DNA from: CAWFKW01 sp964568655 | GTDB taxonomy: Bacteria > Bacteroidota > Ignavibacteria > Tepidaquicellales > OLB5 | Assembly (NCBI GenBank): GCA_964568655.1 | Contig: CAZMRG010000186.1 | Span: forward strand, 1 to 5,178 | Direction: 5' to 3' | Length of the DNA: 5,178 bases | In this document: in pieces, positions 1-5,178 of the stretch | Numbering within the stretch: the first letter of the stretch is position 1 | Layout of the letters: the number at the start of each line of letters is the position of its first letter | Position numbers and translations under genes: made by a program | Notes under the pieces: model-generated | Told to the model about the DNA's origin: nothing | Databases searched by the model: none | The model's input: only the letters and a program-made list of their open reading frames with translations

Positions 1-592
1 GTTAAGAGGCTGGTTCTATCCAAAGGGCAGCAAGATTGCTATAGTCCCGATCTTGGGATTCAATACATATAGCTGGAACCCGAGATATACTACAACAGGT
101 TCCATAGGCTCAGTTGATTCAGTTGGAACAAGCTATAGCTATATGGGATTTAACGGCGGCGTAGGTTTGAACTGGCCAATTTCTGATGATATTCAGATTG
201 CAGGCGGAGTTGGCGCTATCTACAATACATATAAAGGTACATTAGGCACTTCAACTGATAAATGGACTAATTTTATGGTTCCTCAGTTTAATTTTGCCGG
301 TGAAACAAGAATTGCTGACTGGTTAACCGGTAGATTCGGTTACAGCAGGAACGTTGATATGCAAAAACATGAAACAACCGTCGGAAGCGTAACTAATTCA
401 TATTCAGAAACACTTCCTTCTTCGGATGTTGAGACAATTAGCTTAGGCGCCGGTTTCCATTTTGGAAGATTAAGCATCGATGCTACTGTCAGTGAAAAAT
501 GGTTGAAACAGGGTATTAATTTTGTATCCGGCCAGGCCAACGATTTATTTGGCGTGATTTCAATGTCATACAATTTTAATACAAGCAAGTAA
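1..592 (+). CDS. Outer-membrane beta-barrel-like protein, C-terminal part (5' end outside window)
   Basis: The frame is open from the left edge (first complete codon at 2) to TAA at 590-592, giving 196 visible residues. An internal TTG at 53 is not needed as a start, because the reading frame and barrel-like sequence continue upstream of it. The fragment alternates short hydrophobic/aromatic stretches rich in Gly, Tyr, Phe and Trp with polar Ser/Thr/Asn loops. Likely strands include visible residues 11-24, 46-60, 63-77, 89-103, 107-118, 144-152, 156-165 and 182-192. That pattern is typical of outer-membrane beta-barrels. The last strand ends LFGVISMSYNF followed by NTSK, resembling a BAM-recognised C-terminal beta-signal with four extra residues. 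The stretch around residues 94-118 (PQFNFAGE...DWLTGRFGY) recalls barrel proteins of Bacteroidota/Ignavibacteria-type bacteria. No signal peptide can be assessed because the N-terminus is missing. Substrate and exact family are unknown. A terminator follows 22 nt after the stop, so the gene appears to end its own transcript and to be functionally unrelated to the ribosomal genes downstream. Confidence 0.75.
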   Translation, partial: LRGWFYPKGSKIAIVPILGFNTYSWNPRYTTTGSIGSVDSVGTSYSYMGFNGGVGLNWPISDDIQIAGGVGAIYNTYKGTLGTSTDKWTNFMVPQFNFAGETRIADWLTGRFGYSRNVDMQKHETTVGSVTNSYSETLPSSDVETISLGAGFHFGRLSIDATVSEKWLKQGINFVSGQANDLFGVISMSYNFNTSK

Positions 593-614
593 GTTATTAA
601 ATTATTTTAACTCT

Positions 615-646
615 GACCCCTCGCAGAGATGCGAGGGGTCTTTATT
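615..646 (+). terminator. Strong intrinsic terminator after the barrel gene
   Basis: A perfect 11-bp GC-rich inverted repeat (GACCCCTCGCA at 615-625 and TGCGAGGGGTC at 630-640) encloses a GAGA tetraloop of the stable GNRA class. It is followed immediately by TTTATT (641-646), a short interrupted U-tract. The tract lies only on the 3' side as read on the + strand, so the element should act on rightward transcription from the barrel gene. The reverse orientation lacks a run of T. It sits 22 nt after the barrel stop codon and 35 nt before the rplO start codon, so it separates the two transcription units unless it is read through. The U-tract is imperfect, so some leakage is possible. Confidence 0.88.
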
Positions 647-675
647 GTAAGCGTTTCGGAAACACAAATCAAAAA

Positions 676-1134
676 ATGGACATACTAAGCAACTTAAAAT
701 ACGCAGACGGCTCCAGGAAGAAAATTAAAAGGATTGGACGCGGAGTTGGATCGGGCCATGGCAAAACATCAACCAGGGGCCATAACGGCGCAGGATCGCG
801 TTCAGGAAATAAATGGAGAGCATGGTTCGAAGGCGGACAAATGCCATTGCAGAGAAGAATTCCAAAACTCGGTTTTACAAATCCGGGAAGAAAAGAATTT
901 CAGGTTTTAAATTTAGGCAAACTTCAGGCCTTTTTTGAAAAAGGAAAGCTGAACGGTTTAACTTTAAGCCCTGAAACACTTTTTAAAGCCGGATTGATAT
1001 CGAATAAAAGGCTTCCATTGAAAGTATTGGGAGAAGGCGAGTTCAAACAGAAACTGGAAATCAGCGCTCACAAATTCAGCAAAACAGCCGTCGAGAAAAT
1101 TGAGAAAAACGGGGGTAAGGCAACGGTAATATGA
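676..1134 (+). CDS. rplO: 50S ribosomal protein L15 (uL15)
   Basis: This encodes uL15, a late-assembling large-subunit protein that contacts 23S rRNA. At 152 residues it is close to the usual 144-150. The N-terminal third is the basic, glycine-rich rRNA-binding tail (residues 13-46, including KRIGRGVGSGHGKTSTRGH). It is followed by the very conserved FEGGQMPLQRR (51-61) and the GFTNPGR turn (66-72). The C-terminal globular domain carries the L15 signature pattern from K116 to G147 (KVLGEGEF ... ISAHKFSKTA ... NGG). The ATG at 676 gives the expected N-terminus (MDILSNLK); no clear Shine-Dalgarno motif precedes it, only an A-rich stretch. The TGA stop overlaps the secY ATG as ATGA (1131-1134), implying translational coupling. 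The usual upstream neighbour rpmD is absent; a terminator and an envelope gene occupy that place. Confidence 0.98.
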   Translation: MDILSNLKYADGSRKKIKRIGRGVGSGHGKTSTRGHNGAGSRSGNKWRAWFEGGQMPLQRRIPKLGFTNPGRKEFQVLNLGKLQAFFEKGKLNGLTLSPETLFKAGLISNKRLPLKVLGEGEFKQKLEISAHKFSKTAVEKIEKNGGKATVI

Positions 1135-2468
1135 GCAGTTTTGTTGAAAGTTTCAGAAACATTTTCAAGATTCAGGAACTAAGGCAGCGAATCGTTTTTA
1201 CGATATTGCTGCTTATTGTTGTTAGGATTGGCGCTCACGTAACGCTGCCGGGTATTGACGCGGGCCTTCTAGCCCAGTCAATGAAAAACCAATCGGATAA
1301 TACTCTGTTTGGTTTATATGATTTGTTTGTAGGCGGCGCATTTAAAAATGCCGCTGTATTTGCGCTTGGTATCATGCCTTACATCAGCGCATCGATTATC
1401 ATTCAGTTATTAGGAGCTGTGGTTCCTTACTTTCAGAAACTTCAGAAAGAAGGTGAAGCCGGAAGAAAGAAAATAACTCAGCTGACAAGGTACGGAACGG
1501 TTCCTGTTGCATTAATGCAGGCATGGGGCGTTAGCGTACAGTTAAAAAGCAGAAATGTATCCGGCGTAAGTATTATATCGCCTGAGATATCGCCGGTTTT
1601 GTTTACGATTTCCTGTATTATCCTTATGACCGCAGGCACGGTCTTTATGATGTGGCTGGGCGAGCAGATTACTGAACGCGGAATTGGAAACGGAATTTCG
1701 CTTATTATATTTATCGGAATCATAGACAGGCTGCCTTATTCTCTCCTGGATGAATACCAGGTTGTAGCATCGGGCGCCAGAAGTATTATTATTGAACTGA
1801 TTATAATTATTGGGCTGGTTTTGATAGTAGCGGCAGTTGTGCTGGTGACCCAGGCGATGCGGCGAATACCGGTGCAATATGCCAAACGAGTGGTCGGGAG
1901 AAAAATATACGGCGGTGTTACGCAATATATTCCGCTTAGGGTCAACCAGGCAGGCGTTATGCCGATTATCTTTGCACAGTCAATTATGTTTGTTCCAAAT
2001 ACTATATTGACATTTTTCCCGAACAGCGATTTTATGCAGAGCATTGCAAAGCATTTTGACCATACAAGTTTAGTTTATGCGTTTTTGTACGGAACGCTTA
2101 TTGTGTTCTTTACATATTTTTATACCGCTATTGCGTTCAACCCGAAAGATGTTTCGGATAATATGAAGAAGCAGGGCGGATTTATTCCGGGCGTAAGGCC
2201 GGGAAAAGCTACATCTGATTTCATTGACAATATTTTGACGAAGATTACATTACCAGGTTCGATCTTTCTTGCATTCATAGCTATATTGCCGGCGTTTATT
2301 GCGCAGGCAGGCGTGACACAGGGGTTGTCGCAGTTCTTTGGGGGCACCAGCTTATTGATCATTGTTGGCGTCGCTTTAGATACGCTGCAGCAGGTTGAAT
2401 CACATCTTGTTATGAGACATTACGATGGTTTTATGAAAAGCGGCAGAATTAAAGGCAGAAGAGGTTAG
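1131..2468 (+). CDS. secY: Preprotein translocase channel subunit SecY
   Basis: SecY is the central pore of the SecYEG translocon in the inner membrane, passing unfolded preproteins from SecA or ribosomes and releasing membrane helices laterally. The 445-residue length and ten hydrophobic segments fit the family. Approximate spans are 22-38, 76-96, 122-137, 155-176, 185-199, 218-240, 273-293, 314-335, 373-391 and 404-419. The plug and TM2b region (64-94) contains DLFVGGAFKNAAVFALGIMP. The cytoplasmic C4 loop (243-272) carries RRIPVQYAKR and GGVTQYIPLRVNQAGV. The C5 loop (337-366) carries FIPGVRPG, where R356 corresponds to the arginine needed for SecA function in E. coli (R357). The tail ends in a basic GRIKGRRG. 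Initiation at ATG 1131 overlaps the rplO stop by 4 nt, and a weak TAAGG at 1116-1120 could serve as ribosome-binding site. No truncation or frameshift is seen. Confidence 0.98.
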   Translation: MSSFVESFRNIFKIQELRQRIVFTILLLIVVRIGAHVTLPGIDAGLLAQSMKNQSDNTLFGLYDLFVGGAFKNAAVFALGIMPYISASIIIQLLGAVVPYFQKLQKEGEAGRKKITQLTRYGTVPVALMQAWGVSVQLKSRNVSGVSIISPEISPVLFTISCIILMTAGTVFMMWLGEQITERGIGNGISLIIFIGIIDRLPYSLLDEYQVVASGARSIIIELIIIIGLVLIVAAVVLVTQAMRRIPVQYAKRVVGRKIYGGVTQYIPLRVNQAGVMPIIFAQSIMFVPNTILTFFPNSDFMQSIAKHFDHTSLVYAFLYGTLIVFFTYFYTAIAFNPKDVSDNMKKQGGFIPGVRPGKATSDFIDNILTKITLPGSIFLAFIAILPAFIAQAGVTQGLSQFFGGTSLLIIVGVALDTLQQVESHLVMRHYDGFMKSGRIKGRRG

Positions 2469-2476
2469 AAAACCTT

Positions 2477-2482
2477 AGGGGT
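2477..2482 (+). promoter_or_regulatory. Possible Shine-Dalgarno site for map
   Basis: AGGGGT lies 8 nt before the TTG start of map. It can pair with the 16S rRNA anti-Shine-Dalgarno sequence with one G-U wobble. It overlaps the in-frame TAG at 2476-2478 that rules out any longer map start. It is a modest match, but most other genes here have no SD-like motif. Confidence 0.4.
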
Positions 2483-2490
2483 TATTTGTT

Positions 2491-3246
2491 TTGGTAAAGA
2501 CTCTCACCGAAATTCAATCAATAAAAGAGAGCTGCAGGATTGTAGCAGGCGTTCTTTCATATATAGAAAAATTTATCAAGGCAGGCGTATCTACAGCTTC
2601 GCTTGATAAGATCGTCGAAGACTACATCAGGTCTCAGGACGGGGAGCCGGCGTTTAAAGGTTATAAAGTCAATAAAAATATTTTTCCGGCCAGCGCATGC
2701 ATCTCGATAAACGAGGAAGTAGTTCACGGAATTCCGGGCGAACGTTTGCTTGAAGAAGGCGATATAGTGAGCGTTGATGTTGGAGTTAAAAAGAATGGAT
2801 ATTATGGCGACGGCGCCAAGACTTTTGCGGTAGGCGCTATCAGCAGCGCAAAGAAAAAGCTGATGAGAGTAACGGAAGAGAGCCTGTATCTTGGATTGGA
2901 TAACGCAACTGACGGTAATTTTATAAATGATGTATCGCTTGCAATACAGCAGCACGTTGAGGCGGAAGGATTTTCAATTGTCAGAGATCTTGTCGGTCAC
3001 GGAATAGGAAAAGATTTGCATGAAGAGCCGCCGATACCGAATTATTACCACCAGGGATATAAAGCGAAATTCAAAGAGGGTATGACAGTCGCTATAGAGC
3101 CTATGGTTAATTACGGAACTTATAAGGTAAAAGTACTGAAAGATAAATGGACATATGTTACAGCGGACGGCGAACCATCGGCCCATTTTGAACATTCAAT
3201 ATTGATAACAAAAGGTAAACCTGAGATATTAACGGTAACAGGGTGA
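2491..3246 (+). CDS. map: Methionine aminopeptidase, type I
   Basis: This dinuclear-metal enzyme removes the initiator methionine from nascent proteins when the second residue is small, acting near the ribosome exit tunnel. The 251-residue product has the pita-bread fold without an N-terminal extension, like bacterial type Ia enzymes. All five metal ligands are present: D96 (SVDVG), D107 (YGDGAKT), H170 (VGHGIGK), E203 (AIEPM) and E234 (HFEHS). The substrate-contacting histidines H79 (VVHGIPG) and H177 (LHEEPPIPN) are also present. The start must be the TTG at 2491: an in-frame TAG lies at 2476-2478, no ATG or GTG lies between, and the N-terminus MVKTLTEIQSIKESC aligns with the usual beginning of the family. 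It follows secY after 22 nt and precedes infA by 1 nt. The secY-map-infA order is common in bacteria; adk, often between secY and map elsewhere, is missing. Confidence 0.97.
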   Translation: MVKTLTEIQSIKESCRIVAGVLSYIEKFIKAGVSTASLDKIVEDYIRSQDGEPAFKGYKVNKNIFPASACISINEEVVHGIPGERLLEEGDIVSVDVGVKKNGYYGDGAKTFAVGAISSAKKKLMRVTEESLYLGLDNATDGNFINDVSLAIQQHVEAEGFSIVRDLVGHGIGKDLHEEPPIPNYYHQGYKAKFKEGMTVAIEPMVNYGTYKVKVLKDKWTYVTADGEPSAHFEHSILITKGKPEILTVTG

Positions 3247-3247
3247 T

Positions 3248-3466
3248 ATGGCGAAACAGGGAACTATAAAAGTTGATGGAATAATAACCGATACGCTGCC
3301 AAATGCCGCATTTAAAGTGAAGCTTGAAAATGGGCATGAGATAATAGCGCATATATCGGGAAAGATGAGAATGAATTTCATAAAGATCCTTGAAGGCGAT
3401 AAAGTGGCGGTGGAACTTTCGCCGTATGATTTGACAAGAGGCAGGATTACATACAGGTATAAATAA
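3248..3466 (+). CDS. infA: Translation initiation factor IF-1
   Basis: IF-1 binds the A-site region of the 30S subunit and works with IF-2 and IF-3 during initiation. The 72-residue product has the exact family length. It forms a single S1-like OB fold, with conserved LPNAAFKVKLENGHEI (residues 17-32), AHISGKMRMN (34-43), GDKV (50-53) and the family-typical ending SPYDLTRGRITYRYK. The start ATG is 1 nt after the map stop codon (TGATATG), so translation is very likely coupled to map. A 24-nt A-rich gap separates it from rpmJ. Nothing is odd about the sequence. Confidence 0.98.
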   Translation: MAKQGTIKVDGIITDTLPNAAFKVKLENGHEIIAHISGKMRMNFIKILEGDKVAVELSPYDLTRGRITYRYK

Positions 3467-3490
3467 AATTTTCAACAGAAAGATAAGAAA

Positions 3491-3607
3491 ATGAAAGTAA
3501 GAAGTTCGGTAAAAAAACTTTGTGAGCACTGCAAAATAATCAAGAGAAAAGGCGTTATCAGGGTAATTTGCAGCAAAAACCCCAAACATAAACAAAGACA
3601 AGGTTAA
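3491..3607 (+). CDS. rpmJ: 50S ribosomal protein L36 (bL36), zinc-binding form
   Basis: This 38-codon gene reads MKVRSSVKKLCEHCKIIKRK and continues to KHKQRQG before TAA at 3605-3607. That is the full length of bL36, the smallest bacterial large-subunit protein, which binds 23S rRNA and helps order late 50S assembly. Cys11, Cys14, Cys27 and His33 form the C-x2-C-x12-C-x5-H zinc ribbon of the C+ type, so the protein should bind one zinc ion. It lies between infA and rpsM, its standard place. An A-rich stretch (AGATAAGAAA) just before the ATG is the only possible ribosome-recruiting feature. C+ forms are often paired elsewhere with zinc-free paralogs induced when zinc is scarce; none is in this window. 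Confidence 0.97.
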   Translation: MKVRSSVKKLCEHCKIIKRKGVIRVICSKNPKHKQRQG

Positions 3608-3622
3608 AATAAATTTTATATC

Positions 3623-3629
3623 AGGAGAG
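3623..3629 (+). promoter_or_regulatory. Shine-Dalgarno site deciding the rpsM TTG start
   Basis: AGGAGAG lies 7 nt before the TTG at 3637 and is the best Shine-Dalgarno match in the window. Together with the in-frame TAA directly before the TTG (3634-3636), it fixes initiation at TTG. The strong SD may compensate for the weak start codon. Confidence 0.75.
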
Positions 3630-3636
3630 CATATAA

Positions 3637-4020
3637 TTGGCAAGAATAGCGGGAGTAGATCTTCCAAAAAATAAGAGGGTTGTTATTGGACTGACTTCCA
3701 TTTATGGAATAGGCGCATCTTCTTCAGAGAAGATACTTGATCAGGCAGGGGTTGACCATAGCAAGAAAGTCTCTGATTTGACCGATGATGAAGTAAATAA
3801 AATACGTAACATCATCACGTCTGAAATAAAAGTTGAAGGCGCTTTAAAGACCGAAGTGCAGGCTAACATCAAGAGGCTAATGGATATTGGTTCATACCGC
3901 GGCAAAAGACACAGAAGGGGACTTCCTGTCAGGGGCCAGCGCACAAAGACCAACGCACGTACAAGAAAAGGTAAGAGAAAGACAGTTGCCGGTAAGAAGA
4001 AAGCTCTTGCTAAGAAATAA
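3637..4020 (+). CDS. rpsM: 30S ribosomal protein S13 (uS13)
   Basis: uS13 sits in the head of the small subunit, contacts 16S rRNA and P-site tRNA, and bridges to the 50S subunit. The 127-residue product begins MARIAGVDLPKNKRVVIGLT, the normal N-terminus. A helix-two-turns-helix region (about 14-60) includes YGIGASSSEKIL, and the conserved GSYRGKRHRRGLPVRGQRTKTNART motif falls around 85-109. The last ~18 residues are a lysine-rich tail that reaches toward tRNA. Initiation is at TTG 3637: a TAA stop immediately precedes it in frame and a good Shine-Dalgarno sequence (3623-3629) is well spaced. In E. coli this is the first alpha-operon gene and the site where S4 represses translation, also at a non-ATG start. 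Whether that control exists here cannot be seen from sequence alone. Confidence 0.98.
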   Translation: MARIAGVDLPKNKRVVIGLTSIYGIGASSSEKILDQAGVDHSKKVSDLTDDEVNKIRNIITSEIKVEGALKTEVQANIKRLMDIGSYRGKRHRRGLPVRGQRTKTNARTRKGKRKTVAGKKKALAKK

Positions 4021-4034
4021 TTTATAATAAGAGA

Positions 4035-4045
4035 TTAAAATCAAT
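4035..4045 (+). repeat. 11-nt direct repeat in rpsM-rpsK spacer (copy 1)
   Basis: TTAAAATCAAT occurs here and again at 4447-4457 in the next spacer. Both copies lie in AT-rich gaps before a ribosomal protein gene, ending 8 and 21 nt before the start codons of rpsK and rpsD. The different distances argue against a shared ribosome-binding role, and chance in AT-rich sequence is possible. Confidence 0.35.
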
Positions 4046-4053
4046 AAATAATA

Positions 4054-4443
4054 ATGGCTCAGGCACCAACAAAAAAAACAAAGAAAAAAGTACATGTTGA
4101 AGTTATAGGCATAGCGCATGTTCAGGCTACATTCAATAACGTAATTATAACTTTGACGGATGTGCAGGGTAATACTATCAGCTGGTCATCATCCGGCAAA
4201 ATGGGATTCAAGGGTTCGAAGAAGAACACCCCGTTTGCGGCGCAGGTAGCTGCAGAACAGGCCGCTAAAGAAGCTTATGACCTCGGATTAAGAAAAGTAG
4301 ATGTATTTATCAAAGGCCCGGGAGCAGGAAGAGAAGCCGCAGTACGCTCACTGCAGACTGCCGGTATCGAAATTCTGACAATAAAAGATATCACGCCTAT
4401 CCCTCATAACGGGTGCAGGCCTCCAAAAAGAAGAAGAGTTTAA
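4054..4443 (+). CDS. rpsK: 30S ribosomal protein S11 (uS11)
   Basis: uS11 is part of the small-subunit platform, near the mRNA exit and the 3' end of 16S rRNA. The 129-residue product starts with a basic extension (MAQAPTKKTKKK) and continues with the family core: HVQATFNNVIITLTD (22-36), SWSSSGKMGFKGSKKNTPFAAQ (43-64) and KGPGAGREAAVRSL (87-100). It ends in the nearly invariant PIPHNGCRPPKRRRV. N119 in HNG matches the asparagine converted to isoaspartate in E. coli S11. The ATG at 4054 is in an AT-rich context (AATAATAATGG) without a Shine-Dalgarno motif. It is 33 nt after rpsM and 35 nt before rpsD, in standard alpha-operon order. Confidence 0.98.
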   Translation: MAQAPTKKTKKKVHVEVIGIAHVQATFNNVIITLTDVQGNTISWSSSGKMGFKGSKKNTPFAAQVAAEQAAKEAYDLGLRKVDVFIKGPGAGREAAVRSLQTAGIEILTIKDITPIPHNGCRPPKRRRV

Positions 4444-4446
4444 TTT

Positions 4447-4457
4447 TTAAAATCAAT
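4447..4457 (+). repeat. 11-nt direct repeat in rpsK-rpsD spacer (copy 2)
   Basis: This is an exact second copy of TTAAAATCAAT (4035-4045), starting 4 nt after the rpsK stop codon. No function is assigned. Confidence 0.35.
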
Positions 4458-4478
4458 TTAGTTAATATAAAACTGTAA

Positions 4479-5108
4479 ATGGCAAGATACACAGGCGCAA
4501 GTTGTAAACTTTGCAGAAGAGAAAGAATGAAATTGTTTCTCAAAGGGACCAAGTGTTTCACTGAAAAGTGTCCTATAGAAAGAAAGAACTATCCTCCGGG
4601 GCAGCATGCTTTGTCAAGAAGGGCAAAAGTATCTGATTACTCCGTTCAGCTGAGGGAGAAACAGAAAGTTAAAAGAACGTACGGAGTTCAGGAAACTCAG
4701 TTCAGGAATTATTTTGATTTCGCTTCCGGACAGAAAGGCAGAACAGGCGAGAACCTTGTAAAGCTTCTTGAAAGAAGATTGGATAACCTGATATACCGCG
4801 TGGGTCTGGCGCCTTCGAGAAAATCGGCGAGGCAGCTTATTCTTCATAAGCATTTCAGGATAAACGGAAAGATGGTAAACATTCCCTCTTTTCTGTTAAG
4901 AGCCGGGGATACCATACAGGTGAAGGATAAGAGCAAACAGATGAAGATTTTCCATGATTCGATGAAAAGGATAAAAGACGACATGATACCGTCATGGCTC
5001 CAGGTTGATAAAGCCGGATTAAAGGGCACATTGTTAGCTATTCCGGAAAGAATCGATATTCCTTTCAACGCTAACGAACAATTAATAGTGGAATTATATT
5101 CCAAATAG
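4479..5108 (+). CDS. rpsD: 30S ribosomal protein S4 (uS4), zinc-cysteine form
   Basis: uS4 is a primary 16S rRNA binder that nucleates assembly of the 30S body and helps form the mRNA entry channel. At 209 residues it is normal length. The N-terminal domain has C9, C12, C26 and C31 (C-x2-C-x13-C-x4-C), the zinc-finger pattern of the C+ form, within SCKLCRRERMKLFLKG and CFTEKCPIERK. It continues with NYPPGQHA (37-44) and LREKQKVKRTYG (58-69). The S4 RNA-binding domain spans about 97-160, with ERRLDNLIYRVG, SRKSARQLILHKHF and INGKMVNIPS. The C-terminus IPFNANEQLIVELYSK is typical. The ATG at 4479 lacks a Shine-Dalgarno motif. S4 often feeds back on its own operon, but no recognised S4-binding leader is identifiable here. 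Confidence 0.98.
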   Translation: MARYTGASCKLCRRERMKLFLKGTKCFTEKCPIERKNYPPGQHALSRRAKVSDYSVQLREKQKVKRTYGVQETQFRNYFDFASGQKGRTGENLVKLLERRLDNLIYRVGLAPSRKSARQLILHKHFRINGKMVNIPSFLLRAGDTIQVKDKSKQMKIFHDSMKRIKDDMIPSWLQVDKAGLKGTLLAIPERIDIPFNANEQLIVELYSK

Positions 5109-5124
5109 GAACTAAATAATAAAT

Positions 5125-5178
5125 ATGCAAAATCACTATATTCAATTCCCCGATAAAGTAGTTTTAGAGCAGGAATCC
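5125..5178 (+). CDS. rpoA: RNA polymerase alpha subunit, N-terminal fragment (3' end outside window)
   Basis: An ATG at 5125, 16 nt after the rpsD stop, opens a frame that runs to the window edge and encodes 18 residues, MQNHYIQFPDKVVLEQES. The FPDKVVLEQES stretch resembles the N-terminal strand of bacterial RpoA proteins, especially in Bacteroidota/Ignavibacteria relatives where a Q-x-PDKV motif is common. Position directly after rpsD is the standard alpha-operon place for rpoA. The alpha subunit dimerises to nucleate polymerase assembly through its N-terminal domain and contacts promoter DNA and activators through its C-terminal domain. Neither domain is covered here, so identification rests on the short N-terminus plus gene order. 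Confidence 0.88.
   Translation, partial: MQNHYIQFPDKVVLEQES

Noticed and set aside
53..55. TTG as the start of the barrel gene
   Set aside because: The same frame stays open to the window edge with barrel-like residues upstream (WFYPKGSKIAIVPIL), so the gene begins outside the window.
653..663. Short dyad GTTTCGGAAAC between terminator and rplO, a possible operator or mini-hairpin
   Set aside because: Only five paired positions around one central base, too little to claim a binding site; it has no loop for an RNA hairpin.
1542..2044. Overlapping minus-strand open frames inside secY
   Set aside because: They are antisense to an intact, conserved membrane protein; hydrophobic codon patterns explain the lack of stops.
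1950..2590. Recurring GCAGGCG heptamer in secY and map
   Set aside because: The copies are in coding sequence for Ala-Gly-Val type stretches and reflect shared codon preference, not a repeat element.
3605..3620. TAAAAT and TTTATAT resembling -10 boxes before rpsM
   Set aside because: No suitable -35 or TTTG element lies at the right distance; the spacer is simply AT-rich.
3158..3667. Long minus-strand open frame (169 codons) across map end, infA, rpmJ and rpsM start
   Set aside because: It lies fully antisense to four well-identified essential genes and its translation shows no recognisable domain; it is a by-product of their codon usage.

Overview
The window is one strand of co-directional coding sequence, all on the + strand. 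Most of it is the downstream half of the bacterial spc ribosomal-protein operon running into the alpha operon. The order is rplO (L15), secY, map, infA (IF-1), rpmJ (L36), rpsM (S13), rpsK (S11), rpsD (S4) and the first 18 codons of rpoA (RNA polymerase alpha). The left ~590 bases are different: the 3' part of a gene for an outer-membrane beta-barrel-like protein, closed by a strong intrinsic terminator.

The organism is probably a Gram-negative member of the Bacteroidota/Chlorobi/Ignavibacteria neighbourhood. Supporting points are the secY-map-infA-rpmJ-rpsM-rpsK-rpsD-rpoA order without adk, AT-rich A-heavy translation starts mostly lacking a Shine-Dalgarno motif, and a beta-barrel protein ending near an aromatic C-terminal signal. 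The zinc-cysteine form of S4 and the RpoA N-terminus fit Ignavibacteria-like lineages better than classical Bacteroides-type ones. This placement is from memory of family sequences and no search was run.

Layout: 1-592 barrel gene, 5' truncated by the window; 593-675 spacer with terminator (perfect 11-bp stem, GAGA loop); 676-3466 tightly packed rplO-secY-map-infA (4-nt overlap, then gaps of 22 and 1 nt); 3467-5178 rpmJ-rpsM-rpsK-rpsD-rpoA with AT-rich spacers of 24, 29, 33, 35 and 16 nt. rpmJ is only 38 codons long.

The genes serve ribosome assembly (L15, L36, S13, S11, S4), translation initiation (IF-1), N-terminal methionine removal (Map), protein export (SecY) and transcription (RpoA). 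The housekeeping genes look intact and ordinary. The one structural oddity is at the left junction. Where rpmD, rpsE and the rest of the spc operon would normally precede rplO, there is an unrelated envelope gene and a terminator, leaving only 35 nt before the rplO start codon. No wholly new system is visible. The junction, the two obligatory TTG starts and the zinc-binding S4/L36 pair are the points worth checking.
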